This document shows, in pieces, positions 48,836-59,339 of a DNA stretch of 64,000 nt. Made by a program: the position numbers and the translations under genes. This DNA is from Notamacropus eugenii. Taxonomy: Eukaryota; Chordata; Mammalia; Diprotodontia; Macropodidae. Every line of letters starts with the position of its first letter. Position 1 is the stretch's first letter. The notes under the pieces are model-generated. The model was not told the DNA's origin and did no database searches. It saw only the letters and a program-made list of their open reading frames with translations. Location: contig NC_092878.1 of the NCBI RefSeq assembly GCF_028372415.1, positions 26,208,903 to 26,272,902 of the forward strand. The letters are read 5' to 3'.

Positions 48836-50459
48836 CATTTCAAATCTTTAACTAGATTGAATCCTTGAGGCCAAGCAAAGAAGGGGAAGATATCAGCCAC
48901 TAGGAGGCATCAAAGATCAGATCCTGAGGGGGGCCAGGTAGGGCAGAATGAGGTTAGGCACCACCATCTTGGAGACTGTATCCTGTGGTTGGCATGGTTC
49001 TTGGAGACTGAGCAAATGGTATTTGGGGTGTGGGAAGCCTTCCTTCTGGAAAGTAGACCCAGCTCTCTGTCTCCAAGGGTCACTGGAGCTCAAGGAGCCA
49101 GGAGGGGAAAAAACAAAGAATTCCAGAAGAGGCAAAGGGACCAATTTAGAAGAGATGCCTCCTCCATCCCTTTCCTTCCACTGATTCAGGGTGAGAGATC
49201 AGAATCTCCTTTCCCTCCACAAGGCAATTCTCCTTGGTAACAGTTCTCCACCCCAGAAACTCTGAGGTGAAAATCCTTACACTCTCCACCAAGAGCACAG
49301 ATTTCTCAAAATCCCAGCCCAAGGGTGGAGATTGTATTCCCAAATCTGTACTTAGAAAAAGACCTTGCCACCCCCACCCACCCACCCACAAACCTTTCTC
49401 CTCAGCCTGGTAGCAAAAATTCCATCAGTAAAGTCTCTCTTGAAACACTTGAACTCCCACAGGGTCCTAGTGCCTGCCTACAAACTCAGGCACACTAGTC
49501 TAGGCTAACAAAAAGAGAGGGTGAAGAGTGAGTGAGGAGAGAGGAAGGAGGAGGGAGGAGGGAGGAGGAACGAGGAGGGAAGAGGAGAGAAAGAACCTTT
49601 TAACCAGCTCTTGGCAATTGCTTCTGACTCACTAATCTGTCGGTAATGGGGCTGAAATTGGACCCTGTCCCACGGGGGTGGTGATAAGGTGGGGGTCAGA
49701 ATGGCATAACCAGTAGGTTCCCTGATGGGGGTCGGCTTCTAGCATCCATCATCACCCTACCCTCCATCTCCAGCCCAGCTAGAAGCTGCAGACTTTTTAG
49801 CAGCTTCCTTCTAGCTCTTTCGGGAGTTTGATGTAATTTAAACGGGGACCTGCAGTTAGTGTGGGCTCCCAGCTCCACTGCTTCTTAGTTTAACATCACA
49901 AACACTTCAGTCAATTATCTCCCTCGCCGAGCTTCTATTTAGAGAGACATTGTCAAGGTTCTTAAACCTCAAATCAAGCCTGCTGCTTTCTGCTGGGTGT
50001 ACAAAGCCTCCAAATGGGAATTATCTGAAAGTGAAGGGGAAAATTAAGCAAAGATTTGCACCCCCATATCTAAAGCACAAACCTATGAGAACACCTTCTG
50101 TGCAGATGGTGAGAGAGGGGGAGTTGGGGGCACAGGGGAGGGAGAGCATTAAGGAAACATTTCCCCTTTAAGCATCTTAGAAATAGTGGAAGTGGAAAAT
50201 TTGGGGAAATGGCAATATAAAGGGCATGTTAACTGTTATAAACCTTTGGATTCCATTACCTCAAAAACTCGATTCAGACCCAAAGGAAACTGAAAGAGGT
50301 GTGGTTGTTTTCCCCTGATGGCTGTCCAGTAGCTAGGATGTGGATGTTTTCCAGGCCAAAAAAAGTTTGGAAAGGTAGTCAGAACAGTCTGGTAATGACT
50401 GGTAGCCCCCCAGAGAAGTCAAACCCCAGGCAGAGGCAATGTAAATTAGGACTACTGCA

Positions 50460-50640
50460 CCCAGCATACCCTAGGACGTGGGGTACTGGACTTGAAGTCA
50501 GAGAGACCTGAGTTCAGAACTCACCTCTGATACTTTAGGGGCTATTTGCCCCTAAACAAGCCACTTGACCTCTGTGTCTCAGTTTCCTCATCTGTAAAAT
50601 GAGGGAGCTGGAGTTGATGGCCCTAAGTACCCCACCAATT
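50460..50640 (+). mobile_element. MIR SINE
   Basis: gtactggacttgaagtcaga, cagtttcctcatctgtaaaa. Inside the presumed ANKRD63 3' UTR. Confidence 0.75.
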
Positions 50641-51084
50641 GGAAACCTATGTTCCCATGGTATAAAGGACATTAGATGAATATAGCAAAGATTCCTGACC
50701 AGGTATTTTTCATTCCTGTTTAACTGCCCTTGGAAGGAATATCCTTTCATAGTCATTAAAGACAGGGAGTTTTCTCCCCGTCCCTCCCCCCACAAAGACT
50801 CACAATAAGTGAGAGAATTCAGGAAGAAGCCTTTTGTCCCTCAGGTCTCTGAACCCTCCTTTTGTTCTCCTCTTTCCCTGGCACTGGGGCACCATCACTG
50901 TTGGTGCAGGGAGAGAAAGGACCATGTCATAGACGTACCTGGATCAAACTTGCAATCACCTGAGGCAGATGGCTGCCAGTAATCTGAGAAAGCATTCTCC
51001 CATCCCTCAAGATGCTATGGCAGCAGCACAGAGAATGTACTGGTATTTCTACCGTTTGCAGAAATGAACGCTAAAGGTTAGGGA

Positions 51085-51290
51085 AGCAGCAAGGCGTGAT
51101 TTGGTAACGGGCAATGGATTAGGGAATAAAGAGCCTTCGGTTTGAATTCAGGCTCCTCACTACCTATATGACCTTGGGAGAGTCATTTGGTTTCTTCCGG
51201 ATCCCGTTTTTCTCATTTGTGAAATGAACAGGTGGAAGCAAATGCGCTCCAAGATATTTTTCAGATTTAACAATCTATGATTCTAGGTCT
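51085..51290 (+). mobile_element. MIR SINE
   Basis: ctacctatatgaccttggga, ttctcatttgtgaaatgaac. Inside the presumed ANKRD63 3' UTR, 470 bp past the stop. Confidence 0.65.
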
Positions 51291-51763
51291 CACTAACAGG
51301 CTAAAACCCTCAAAGCTACTACACCTTCAGGTTCATGTACACGATGGGTCCCAGTCTGTCGGGTACCAGTTTTTTTTCTGCTTGCTTTTGGTGCAAGGGG
51401 AAGAGAAGAAAAGGGAAGAGCTGGCCTGCTGGATGGAGATGGAAAAATCTAAACGAGGGAAAGGAGGGAAGTGACGGGGATCGTGATAGGGGGAACAAGG
51501 AGGCTATGGGAGAAGGGAGAGAAGAATAATGCAAGCCACTCAGAGGGCCTGTTCATAGGCTACAGGCTACTCTGGTGCATGCCTAGAGTGGAAAAGCAGA
51601 CCCAGGAGATAAAGGAAATTTGGGTGACCCTGTAAGAACGAGTGCAACTCTGGCCCTTGCAGAGGTGGGAGGATCGGTAGGGGAAAGGAACTGGGTTGTT
51701 GCATGGATCCAGCACAGGAGAATTTGGGTTTGGGGAATCTTGGTGAAGCGCCCTGGGGCCTCT

Positions 51764-52921
51764 TCACCGTTGGGCTTGCAAGACCACTGCTTCTGCCTCG
51801 GTACCCCCCTGCCAAGGGGTCTGCTGGTCAGGCAGAGTGAGGGGCAGTGAGTCAAGCTCCTGCTCTGGCCCACCGTCTGAGCCTTGCGCCTCCCCGACTA
51901 GGCTGGGGATGTCCGGCGCAGTAGAACGGCGGCGCAGACCGAGACGGCCTCTCCCAGCGGCGCCCTCAGGATGGGGGGTGAGCCCACCAGGAGCCTTGAT
52001 TAGGGTCAGAGCCTTGCCTTCCAGTAGCTCCTGTGAGCGCCACCTCCCGGTGCCCGAGGCCTGAGGGGAATTTGACCGGGGAAGCTGAGCTGCTGCCCGG
52101 ACCCGCGCAGCCTCCTCCTCGGTCACCGAGCCCAGCGCCAAGCTCATGCTGCGGCCAAATTCGGGCCGCTCGTTGCCCAACGATCTCTGTCGGCCCGGGC
52201 CCTTGCCCCCCGTGCCTATTTCACCCCCGTGGCCGCCAGCTGCCCGGGCGAAGCGAGCCAGAAGGGGCCGCGGAAGGCGGCGGGGACTAGGCCGGCGACG
52301 CTCGGGGCTGGGCGCAGCACTGGGCCGGCCTGGGGGACTGTCCGAGGTAGAGCCCCGGGCGCGGGCAGCCGCTGCAGCGGCAGCACGACCCCACGGGCCT
52401 GTGAGGGCTTGGACGCAAGGCCCGTGGCCTCGGGCGGCCGCGAGCTGCAAAGCTGTGAGGCCCGCTCGGTTAGTGCGGTCGAGGCGCAAGCCAAGGCGGC
52501 GGAAAGAGCGCACCAGGAATTCGAGCACGGCGCCGTGGCCGCACGCGGCGGCCCACATCACCGGGCTATTGCCCGCCGAATCGGCCGCCTCGGGGTCGCC
52601 GCTGAACTGCACCAGCAGCTGCACCGCATCCAGGTGGCCCCGCTCGCATGCCAGGCTGAGCGCCGTGCGGCCCCTCTCGTCTCGCAGGTTCACGGCCGCG
52701 CCCTGTTCCAACAGCAGCCGTACGAAGCGGGATCTGAGTGTGGGGTCCGGCAGCCCCACCGCCACCATGAGCGGCGTGCGCCCCTGCTCCGCCCGACAAT
52801 CGATGATGCTGCGGTCCAGGGCGTCCAGGACAAAACGTGCCAGGTGCACCTTGCCGGCTTGCATCGCCTCCAAAAAAGTACGGGTGCCCGCCCGAGGGCA
52901 CAAATCCTTTGGCTTCAACAT
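51764..52921 (-). CDS. ANKRD63: ANKRD63, ankyrin repeat domain-containing protein 63 (single exon)
   Basis: An intronless 385-codon frame read from ATG at 52919-52921 to a stop at 51764. The start (MLKPKDLCPRAGTRTFLEAM) matches human ANKRD63, which is about 380 aa and also single-exon. Ankyrin units lie at roughly residues 46-80 (GRTPLMVAV), 82-112 (GRTALSLACERGHLDAVQLL), 115-145 (GNSPVMWAAACGHGAVLEFL) and 152-180 (GLTALQLAAARGHG). They are followed by an alanine run (about 180-187), a basic Pro/Arg-rich stretch (208-230) and the conserved-looking RRRSTAPDIPSLVGEA (330-345). No transmembrane segment or catalytic domain is visible. The ankyrin part suggests protein binding; the function is poorly known. 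The gene lies tail-to-tail with PAK6, as in human. Confidence 0.95.
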   Translation of the reverse strand: MLKPKDLCPRAGTRTFLEAMQAGKVHLARFVLDALDRSIIDCRAEQGRTPLMVAVGLPDPTLRSRFVRLLLEQGAAVNLRDERGRTALSLACERGHLDAVQLLVQFSGDPEAADSAGNSPVMWAAACGHGAVLEFLVRSFRRLGLRLDRTNRAGLTALQLAAARGHGPCVQALTGPWGRAAAAAAARARGSTSDSPPGRPSAAPSPERRRPSPRRLPRPLLARFARAAGGHGGEIGTGGKGPGRQRSLGNERPEFGRSMSLALGSVTEEEAARVRAAAQLPRSNSPQASGTGRWRSQELLEGKALTLIKAPGGLTPHPEGAAGRGRLGLRRRSTAPDIPSLVGEAQGSDGGPEQELDSLPLTLPDQQTPWQGGTEAEAVVLQAQR

Positions 52922-53370
52922 ACCCTCCGTCCCTTCGACTGCGCTCGACCTCGGTGCCTGAGGAGGTGGGCTCCACTGCCCTGGTGGGTCTCCCCCAGAA
53001 ATGTCCAGGATACTGCCGGGACTCGGGCCTGCTGCTGGTGCTCCACGCGTGGGTGGCCCTGTCCCAGAGCTGTTGCTCCTGCGTTTTGGGCTTGACGCCC
53101 AGGTGTCCTAAAAACTCCAGTCGCAGGTCCTGGGTTTCCCACGAAGCTGAAGCCCTTCTCTGGGGTCCCTGGGGCTTGTTATTCCGCTCGGGGTGGGGGT
53201 TCCTTGCTCCTCGCTCCTCTCGGACCCCTTGTCTACTACCCTCTTTACTTCTCTGGCTCCCAGATTTCACGCGTGGATATTTCTGCTCCACGCTACTCTC
53301 TGGAGCCAGTACCTGGCTGTCCACTAGACGGTAACTCCAGGTCTTGGGCTCCCCTGTCTGGGGTTCCCCG

Positions 53371-53406
53371 CTACTCTTCCTGCCCCCAGGTGTTTCCCAG
53401 TCCCAT
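53371..53406 (-). other. Short upstream ORF in the presumed ANKRD63 leader
   Basis: ATG at 53404-53406 on the minus strand is followed by ten more codons (MGLGNTWGQEE) and TAG. I found no other ATG on that strand between about 53630 and the ANKRD63 start. If the TATA-predicted start is right, this is the only upstream ATG in the leader. Confidence 0.4.
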
Positions 53407-53658
53407 ACCTGGGGGCCCTCTCGCAGATTTTCAGGTGGTCGCTTCTAGCGTTTCAGCCTCCTTAGCTTCCCTGCCGAAACCACAGTGGAGGCGATGGGAT
53501 CTCTTCCAGAGCTGGTGGGGAGCGCTGCTCCTTAGGCTGCCGGCGCCGCCGTTGCTCTTCCTCCCACTCGGGGGGGTTGGGGGTGGTAGTGTGGAGAGGG
53601 AAGCCACACTGGGGTGCCAGTTATTTGGGGGATTAATTTACTCCTCCAAGGAGTCCTG

Positions 53659-53666
53659 CTTTTATA
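53659..53666 (-). promoter_or_regulatory. ANKRD63: TATA box, candidate ANKRD63 core promoter
   Basis: The minus strand reads TATAAAAG here, in a GC-rich setting about 740 bp upstream of the ANKRD63 ATG. It predicts transcription starting near 53630 and a leader of about 710 nt. No other TATA match of this quality lies between it and the ATG on that strand. Confidence 0.5.
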
Positions 53667-53833
53667 GCCTCGGGGGTCAGGATAGCGTCGGACTCTCCAT
53701 GGTAATGTCTCCTCTGGAACTCGAGGAGGGCTCCGGGACAGGGGAGCGGCGCCCAGCGCCCCGCTGAGAGATCAGAGCGGAGGATCGACTCCTCCTCCCT
53801 CTCCTCTGGGGCTGAGACGGCGGCTGTGGAACC

Positions 53834-53849
53834 GGGGGCGGGGGGCGGG
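53834..53849 (-). promoter_or_regulatory. Paired GC boxes (Sp/KLF-type) upstream of ANKRD63
   Basis: The plus strand reads GGGGGCGGGGGGCGGG, two overlapping GGGCGG cores. They lie about 170-190 bp upstream of the candidate TATA box, a usual place for Sp-family sites. Confidence 0.45.
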
Positions 53850-54311
53850 TGCAGCTCGTGGGGGGCCACTGGCACTGAGCAGCTCCAATCCCAGTTCCCA
53901 GAGTCCCACCCCCTCACAATCCTTGCCTGCCCCCTCCAAGAGCCTGGGGGTGGGGGTGGGGGGTAAAGCTCAGACACCCTCAAGCGGCGGGATCAATCCT
54001 CCAGACTCGGTTGGGGATAGCTGGAGAGCTCCGCCCAACACCCTTGTACTGGGAAAATGAGGAGTGCGACCCGTCGGTCAGCGACTGAGTCACTAGAGAG
54101 GAAGAGTCATTTCCCTAGGATTGGGTCAGTTTGTGACAGATCAGAGTTAGAACGGAAAAGAGCTGAGAGTCTCGGGGATGCTGGGGGATGGGCTGGGGGA
54201 GGGTGTAGTTGAAAAAGAAAAAAGTGTCATGTTCTGTGCGCCTGCTGAACGCTCCGCCAGTCGTCGACTGACATCCCCACAATCACATATCCAGGCTCTC
54301 CGATACATTCA

Positions 54312-54312
<1 letters not shown>

Positions 54313-54354
<42 letters not shown>

Positions 54355-54454
54355 GCACACACGCACACACGCACGCAGTGGTTTTCTCCGCCACACACTG
54401 AGGAGCGCGCGCATGTACACACACACACACACACACGCACGCACGCACGCACGC
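54313..54454. repeat. (CA)n / (CGCA)n microsatellite
   Basis: Two CA arrays with interspersed CGCA units (54313-54377, 54415-54454). The alternating purine-pyrimidine run lies about 650 bp upstream of the ANKRD63 TATA box. Confidence 0.95.
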
Positions 54455-55330
54455 GGCATTAAGGGCTGAATTCTACATCCTCCAACACCTTCAGCCAGAA
54501 CACCCCCAGTCCCTCCCCCGCACAGACGCTCTTCAGGCTGCAAGAGGAGACAGGCAAGATGCCGCCTCTTTTCTCTGTGCACACTAGCTGCTCAGGGTTC
54601 CTCACAAGCTTCTAGAGCCCTGAATTTTAGTCCCTGCTTTTTCACACTTCGTGGAAAGAGGGCCATGAAGGGGCAAGGAGCCGAGCAGGACCCACGGAAA
54701 TGGAATCAAGGAAATCAAGGAATCAATCAAGGAAAATACCTCTAGAACTCCCGATTTCCCTCTCCCTTCCACACCATTCTCCTGACAGAACGGAGAAGCA
54801 CCCCTTCTCCAAGCTCAAATGCCGTCTCGAATCCTCCTCGCTCTCCTTGAACTCTTTTCTTGGTCTGGGGAAGAATCTAGGGAGGGAGGGAGGAGGGAGG
54901 AGGTGGGACAGGATGATGGAGAATGAAATGGAGACGTGAAGGACTGCTTCCTTCTAAAAAAAAAAAAAAAAAAGAAACCCACTAGCCTTTCATCTTACTC
55001 TCTGAACCCAGACTTTCTTCCGGTACACATTTCTCCTTTCACCTTGGAAAACTGGAAAAGGGAAGAACCCAGTTATCCCACTCCCAAACAGGGTTCCGTC
55101 CAGGAGTTCAGAAGGCTTGGCAGCCAGCAGAAGAATGCGGTGCCAGCCTCTGCTTGGACCATAACTTCTACCTTCTCTCCACTAGTAATCTGGGTTCTAG
55201 TCAATGAGTCCCGTCCCCCCTCCCCCCTCACTCCCCCCACCCCGATAAGTCAGCTTTTGCCTTATTTTGTCCAGGCCCGGGCCCCCTTAATGCTTCCCTG
55301 ACTATATTGTTGGTCTGCCCTATACCACCG
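54455..55330. other. Unique intergenic DNA
   Basis: An A18-type run lies at 54956-54973. No gene recognised. A plus frame of 121 codons at 54936 runs through the A tract and is not credible. Confidence 0.5.
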
Positions 55331-56410
55331 TGCCCCCTTCATAGCACCCCTCCCCCTTTCTATTCCTTTTTTATATATAGTCTTCTCCCATTAGAGCGTA
55401 AGCTCCACGTCGCGCTCACTTTTGTACTCTTAGCTCTTAGCACGATGCCTGGCACAGTTATCACTTCATAAATTCTCTGTCTCTGTCTGTCTCTTCCTCT
55501 CCTCCTCCCCATGTGGAAGTGGAAGAAAGGGAATTTTAAAAGGACCTCATATAGTACTTAGTGGTATATTGTCCCTCTAGAAGACACAAGCCCAATTCAA
55601 CAAATATTTATTTCCCAAAGTACTGTGGATTCTAACGTGACAAAGGACAAAGTCCCTGACTCCTGGGAGATTACTATCTACCAGGGGCATAACTGGGGGC
55701 AGCTAGGTGTTAAACTGGGACCTGGAGTCAGGAAGACCTAACCTCAGACATTTGCTAGCCTCACATACTTACTACCTGTGTGACCCTGGGCAAGTCACTT
55801 AACCCTGTTTGCCTCAGTTTCTTCATTTGGAAAATGAGCTGGAGAAGGAAATGGCAAGGCACTCCAGTATCTTTGCCAAGAAAACCCCAAATGGGGTCAC
55901 AAAGGGTTGGACAGGACTGAAACAGCTGAACAACAACAGCATGCGAGGGGTAGGGGGGGAGGGCAGGAATAGCTACACAAATAAGTATAGAGATGTAGAC
56001 AGGCCAAGGACACGGCCTTACCTGCCCTCAAGGAGTTTTTTATAGTCCAGGAGGGGAGAGAAGACGTAAAGGGGCAAAGGTGACCAACAAACCAAGTGTC
56101 CAATGAGAGGATCACATAATAGGTGTTTGTAGGAGTTAAGGGAAAGGAGAAATACTTCAGCATAGGTGGTGGGGACAGTCTAAAAGAGGCTGGAATCCGA
56201 AGTGTGTAGGTAGGGTCTTAAATGACAGGTGTGGGATCTGAATAGGTGGAAAATATATGTAATTCAGTAGAAAAACACTGGCTCAGAAAAACTCTACCTC
56301 TGACAACTACCTGTGTGACAATGTCACAACCTCATTGGCCTCAGTTTCCTCAACTGTAAATGAAAGAGTTGCACTAGATGGCCTCCCTATTCCCTTTCAC
56401 TTCTTGAACC
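55330..56410. mobile_element. L2 ends, full SINE and MIR
   Basis: L2 3' end plus 55330-55490 (cattagagcgtaagctccac). L2 minus 55595-55690. Complete SINE plus 55697-55945. L2 minus 55970-56200. MIR plus 56265-56410. Confidence 0.7.
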
Positions 56411-56464
56411 CCTTGAAAGCTTTCTAGACAAGCAGAGCAGACTGAAGAAAGGTGATAAAATACA

Positions 56465-56665
56465 AGGCTGTTCAAGACCCTGTGGACCACACTGTCCCAG
56501 GGGTTTTCTTGGAAATGATACTAGAGTGGTTTGTCATTTCCTACTCCAGTGGAGTAAGGCAAACAGAGGTTAAGTGACTTGCCCAGGGTCACAGCTAGTG
56601 TCTGAGGATGGATTTGAACTTGGGTCTTCCTCGATTTATCCAGTGAGCCATCTAGCTCCCAAGGC
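56465..56665 (-). mobile_element. Marsupial SINE
   Basis: ctagagtggtttgtcatttc, gacttgcccagggtcacagc, tttatccagtgagccatcta. Unique DNA follows to about 57020. Confidence 0.8.
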
Positions 56666-57139
56666 TTTTTAGGAAGGCAATAACAAAACGAGTTAGATTT
56701 CGGCTGATATGTCAGGGAGGTAGGGGAGGAATGAAAGTCCCTCTATACCATAACTATTTCAGGGATGAAGAAATGCTTTGAGTGGATAGAGAAAACAAGG
56801 AATAGATGCTTCTGCTCATAAAATGGTTTGGACTTGGGAAGATGTGTGATACAGTGAGAGCTCAAGGGATATTATGTTTCAAAGTTTCCCATTTTTCATA
56901 TAGAATTTCAGTACTTCAACAATCCAAAGATTTGGAAGTCCCAGGACACAAAGAAGTGTTCCCCAACCCTTCTATTTGTCAGAAGGTAAAACACCCACAT
57001 GCATTCCCATTCATCTGATTTAATTTCACTTTGATAAACATTTATGAAGCACTTCCTCTGAACAGGATACTATGTCCAGGATACAAAGATAAAGTCAGAA
57101 ATAATCCCTGCCCTGAAAGAATTTACTTTCATATGGGGA

Positions 57140-57300
57140 GAGAAAAAAATGTGTAACATGTTATGGTTAATGTGGAAATATGACTTGCATGACTTCATAT
57201 GTATGATGAGTGTTATGTTTCTTGCCTTCTCAATGAGAGGGGGAGAGGTGGAGGGAGGGGGAGAAATTGGAACTGAAAATAAGAATAAAATTATAGAGCA
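57140..57300 (+). mobile_element. LINE-1-like 3' end
   Basis: Plus-oriented copy of the same family: gacttgcatgacttcatatg, cttgccttctcaatgagagg, a G-rich run, then ggaactgaaaataagaataa. Confidence 0.6.
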
Positions 57301-57491
57301 CAATCCCCCAAACTCCATATATGTCATGTTAAATGATCATCATATAATTTGTGACAAGTGCAAAGAAAGGGGCCAAAATACCACAAGAAATTTGGCAGAG
57401 ATCACTTCAAATGAGGGTATCAAATGTAGCAGGATTGGAACCCATGTTGGTCCTTCAAGGTTCAGTCTCTGAGACTGACTGTCTCTGCCAC

Positions 57492-57798
57492 CTAGGGCAG
57501 CTCGGTGGTGCAGTGGATAGAGCACCAGTGCAGGAGTCAGGAAGACCTGAATTCAAATCTCATCTCAGACACTTGACACTCACTAGCTGTGTGACCTTGG
57601 GCAAGTCACTTAACCCCAACTGCCTCATCCTGGGTCATCTCCAGTCATCCTGATGAATATCTGGTCACTGGATTCAGATGGTTCTGGAGAGGTGAGGCTG
57701 GTGACCTGCACAGTCCTCCCTCAAAACAAAGTCAAGTGCAAGTCATGTCATTATTTCTCTGATGGCATGGTCTTTGGTAATGAAGGACGAACACACAC
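57492..57798 (+). mobile_element. MAR1-type SINE inserted in a MIR
   Basis: A full-length copy: tRNA-like head, GTGTGACCTTGGGCAAGTCA core, then the MAR1-type tail (catcctgatgaatatctgg to ggtaatgaaggacgaacaca). A 9-bp duplication, CTCTGCCAC, flanks it at 57483-57491 and 57799-57807. The MIR it interrupts resumes at 57808 and runs to about 57915. Confidence 0.85.
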
Positions 57799-57924
57799 CT
57801 CTGCCACATTGAACAAGTCACTTACCTTCCCTGTGCCTCAGTTTCTTCATTTGTAAAAATGAAGGGATTGAGTTGGATGGCCTCTAAGGTCCTTTTCAGC
57901 TCTAGATCTATGATCCTAAGGAAA

Positions 57925-58200
57925 GAAGGGAGTTCAGCAGGAGAAGGATGGCAGGGAAAGGTCTTTTTCAGACCTCAGGGGAAAGCATGAAAAGAGTCAG
58001 AGAGATGTAAAAGTGTGAAAATGTGACAGTTCCAGTGCTGACTGGAGTACTGAGTATTCAAATGGGAATAGTGAGAGATGATTCTAGAAAGGCAGACTGG
58101 AGCCAGATTTAGAGAGCTTCCTATGCCAGACTAAGACACTTGTACTTTATTCAGGAAGAAAATAGTGGAATCACGTTAGGCTTTTGAGCTATTATGCACA
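57925..58200 (-). mobile_element. LINE-2 fragment
   Basis: Complement L2 text (cttgtactttattcaggaag). 58200-58770 after it is mostly unique, with a MIR scrap near 58290-58350. Confidence 0.5.
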
Positions 58201-58779
58201 GGTGTGCGGAATCCATTTTTCTCTATTCTCCCCTGCCCCAGTTTGATCTGGGCTGTGCCAACTCAACTTCCTCTCCACCCCTACCAGTCCTTAGAGTATG
58301 GACTGGCCTAGATGAGGTCCTTTCCAATTCTGAGAGTCTGTGATTTGGTGATACATTAACCTTCAGACCACAGTGTCCCATAATACTCAAAGCCTCTTAT
58401 CTCTACTATCGCTACTAGGAATAGTATCCTGGAAATAGACCCAGGACCCTATGGTGTGTGACTGGGATGCCTATATGCCAGAGGTTTCCTTATTCACCAT
58501 GTATTTCCTAGCACAGTGATGCAGGCAATGTTTCTGGGGAGCAGGGCTTAGCTTTGTTGGCAAATCCTAAGTATGTGGCTCTGAGAGATCTCCACGGTGA
58601 GCTCAGACAGGAGCCCACCCCTCACACCCTTTCTCATCTACACCAAAGGAGGGAACTAAAGTTTCTGGGTTCAGTTTCTGACTCTCCATCCATCTTTTCT
58701 CTTCCTTGTGTGCCATTCCCTTCCCCCACTTTTGTAAAATAATCCAATATGTCTTGAGTCTGAGCAATGGGACTAAGCA

Positions 58780-59335
58780 AGACTTAGTCCAGTTTCCTCA
58801 ATTTAGACAAGCAGGATACTGAGACGTAAAGAATTCCCCAAGATCATAAAGATGGTAAGAGAAAGAACATCTTTGATTAGAACTGTAGGAAACATGTATT
58901 TGATTCCCAGGGTGGATGACAAAGAAGGGAAAAAAAGAATGTGTCCAACAGAGTGGCCCTGAGCTCTGTGGTCAGCTTTGGCCTCCTCTGTTTAATGGCC
59001 TATAGATTTAGAACAGAAAGGTCATCTGGGCCAGGATCCTCATTTTACAGATGGGGAAACTGAGATTCTAAGGGTTGCCTAACATCATAAACATAGTAAA
59101 AAATACACGGGGTCCATGGGCAGTTCTGGCCTACTTTGTCATAGATGTATAGATTTAGAGGAGGAAGAGATTTTAGAGGTCAGCCAGGCTAATCCCACCC
59201 CCACCCCATTTTGCAGGTGAGGAAATCAGGGCTGAGAGAATGAAAGTCATTTTCCCCACATCACAAGTGTAGTCACTGAAGGAGCTGGGATTTGAACTCA
59301 GGTCTTTTGACTCCAAAACCAACCCTTCCCTTCCA
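58780..59335 (-). mobile_element. Three MIR copies in a row
   Basis: 58780-58860, 58995-59105 (attttacagatggggaaact) and 59140-59335 (attttgcaggtgaggaaatc). All in the same orientation. Confidence 0.75.
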
Positions 59336-59339
59336 CCAT

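Larger units (their letters stand above)
47499..51763 (-). other. ANKRD63: Probable long ANKRD63 3' UTR
   Basis: About 4.3 kb downstream of the ANKRD63 stop with few repeats: MIR copies near 48665-48835, 50460-50640 and 51085-51290. The complement of AATAAA sits at 47499-47504 and would end a transcript of about 6 kb. Another such hexamer at 48738-48743 is inside a MIR. SINE density rises sharply beyond 47.4 kb. The UTR extent is inference from hexamer and repeat content. Confidence 0.4.
51880..54460. other. CpG island over ANKRD63 CDS and promoter
   Basis: CG dinucleotides are very frequent from about 51.88 kb, peaking at 52.1-53.0 kb, and stay common to about 53.9 kb. The rest of the window is CpG-poor. 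The island covers the whole ANKRD63 coding frame and its 5' flank, a common arrangement for single-exon brain-type genes. Confidence 0.8.

Noticed and set aside
52146-53095. Plus-strand frames of 271 and 288 codons as genes
   Set aside because: They lie antisense to ANKRD63 in a CpG island. Their residue content follows from the GC-rich complement, and only the 271-codon frame starts with ATG.
52566-53324. 252-codon minus frame overlapping the ANKRD63 start
   Set aside because: It starts at a GTG, not ATG, and is out of frame with ANKRD63. No ATG opens it in the leader.
54936-55301. 121-codon plus frame
   Set aside because: It passes through an A18 run giving a poly-lysine stretch, and has no family resemblance.
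57493-57540. tRNA gene
   Set aside because: The tRNA-like stretch is the head of a SINE; the same stretch opens dozens of other copies here.
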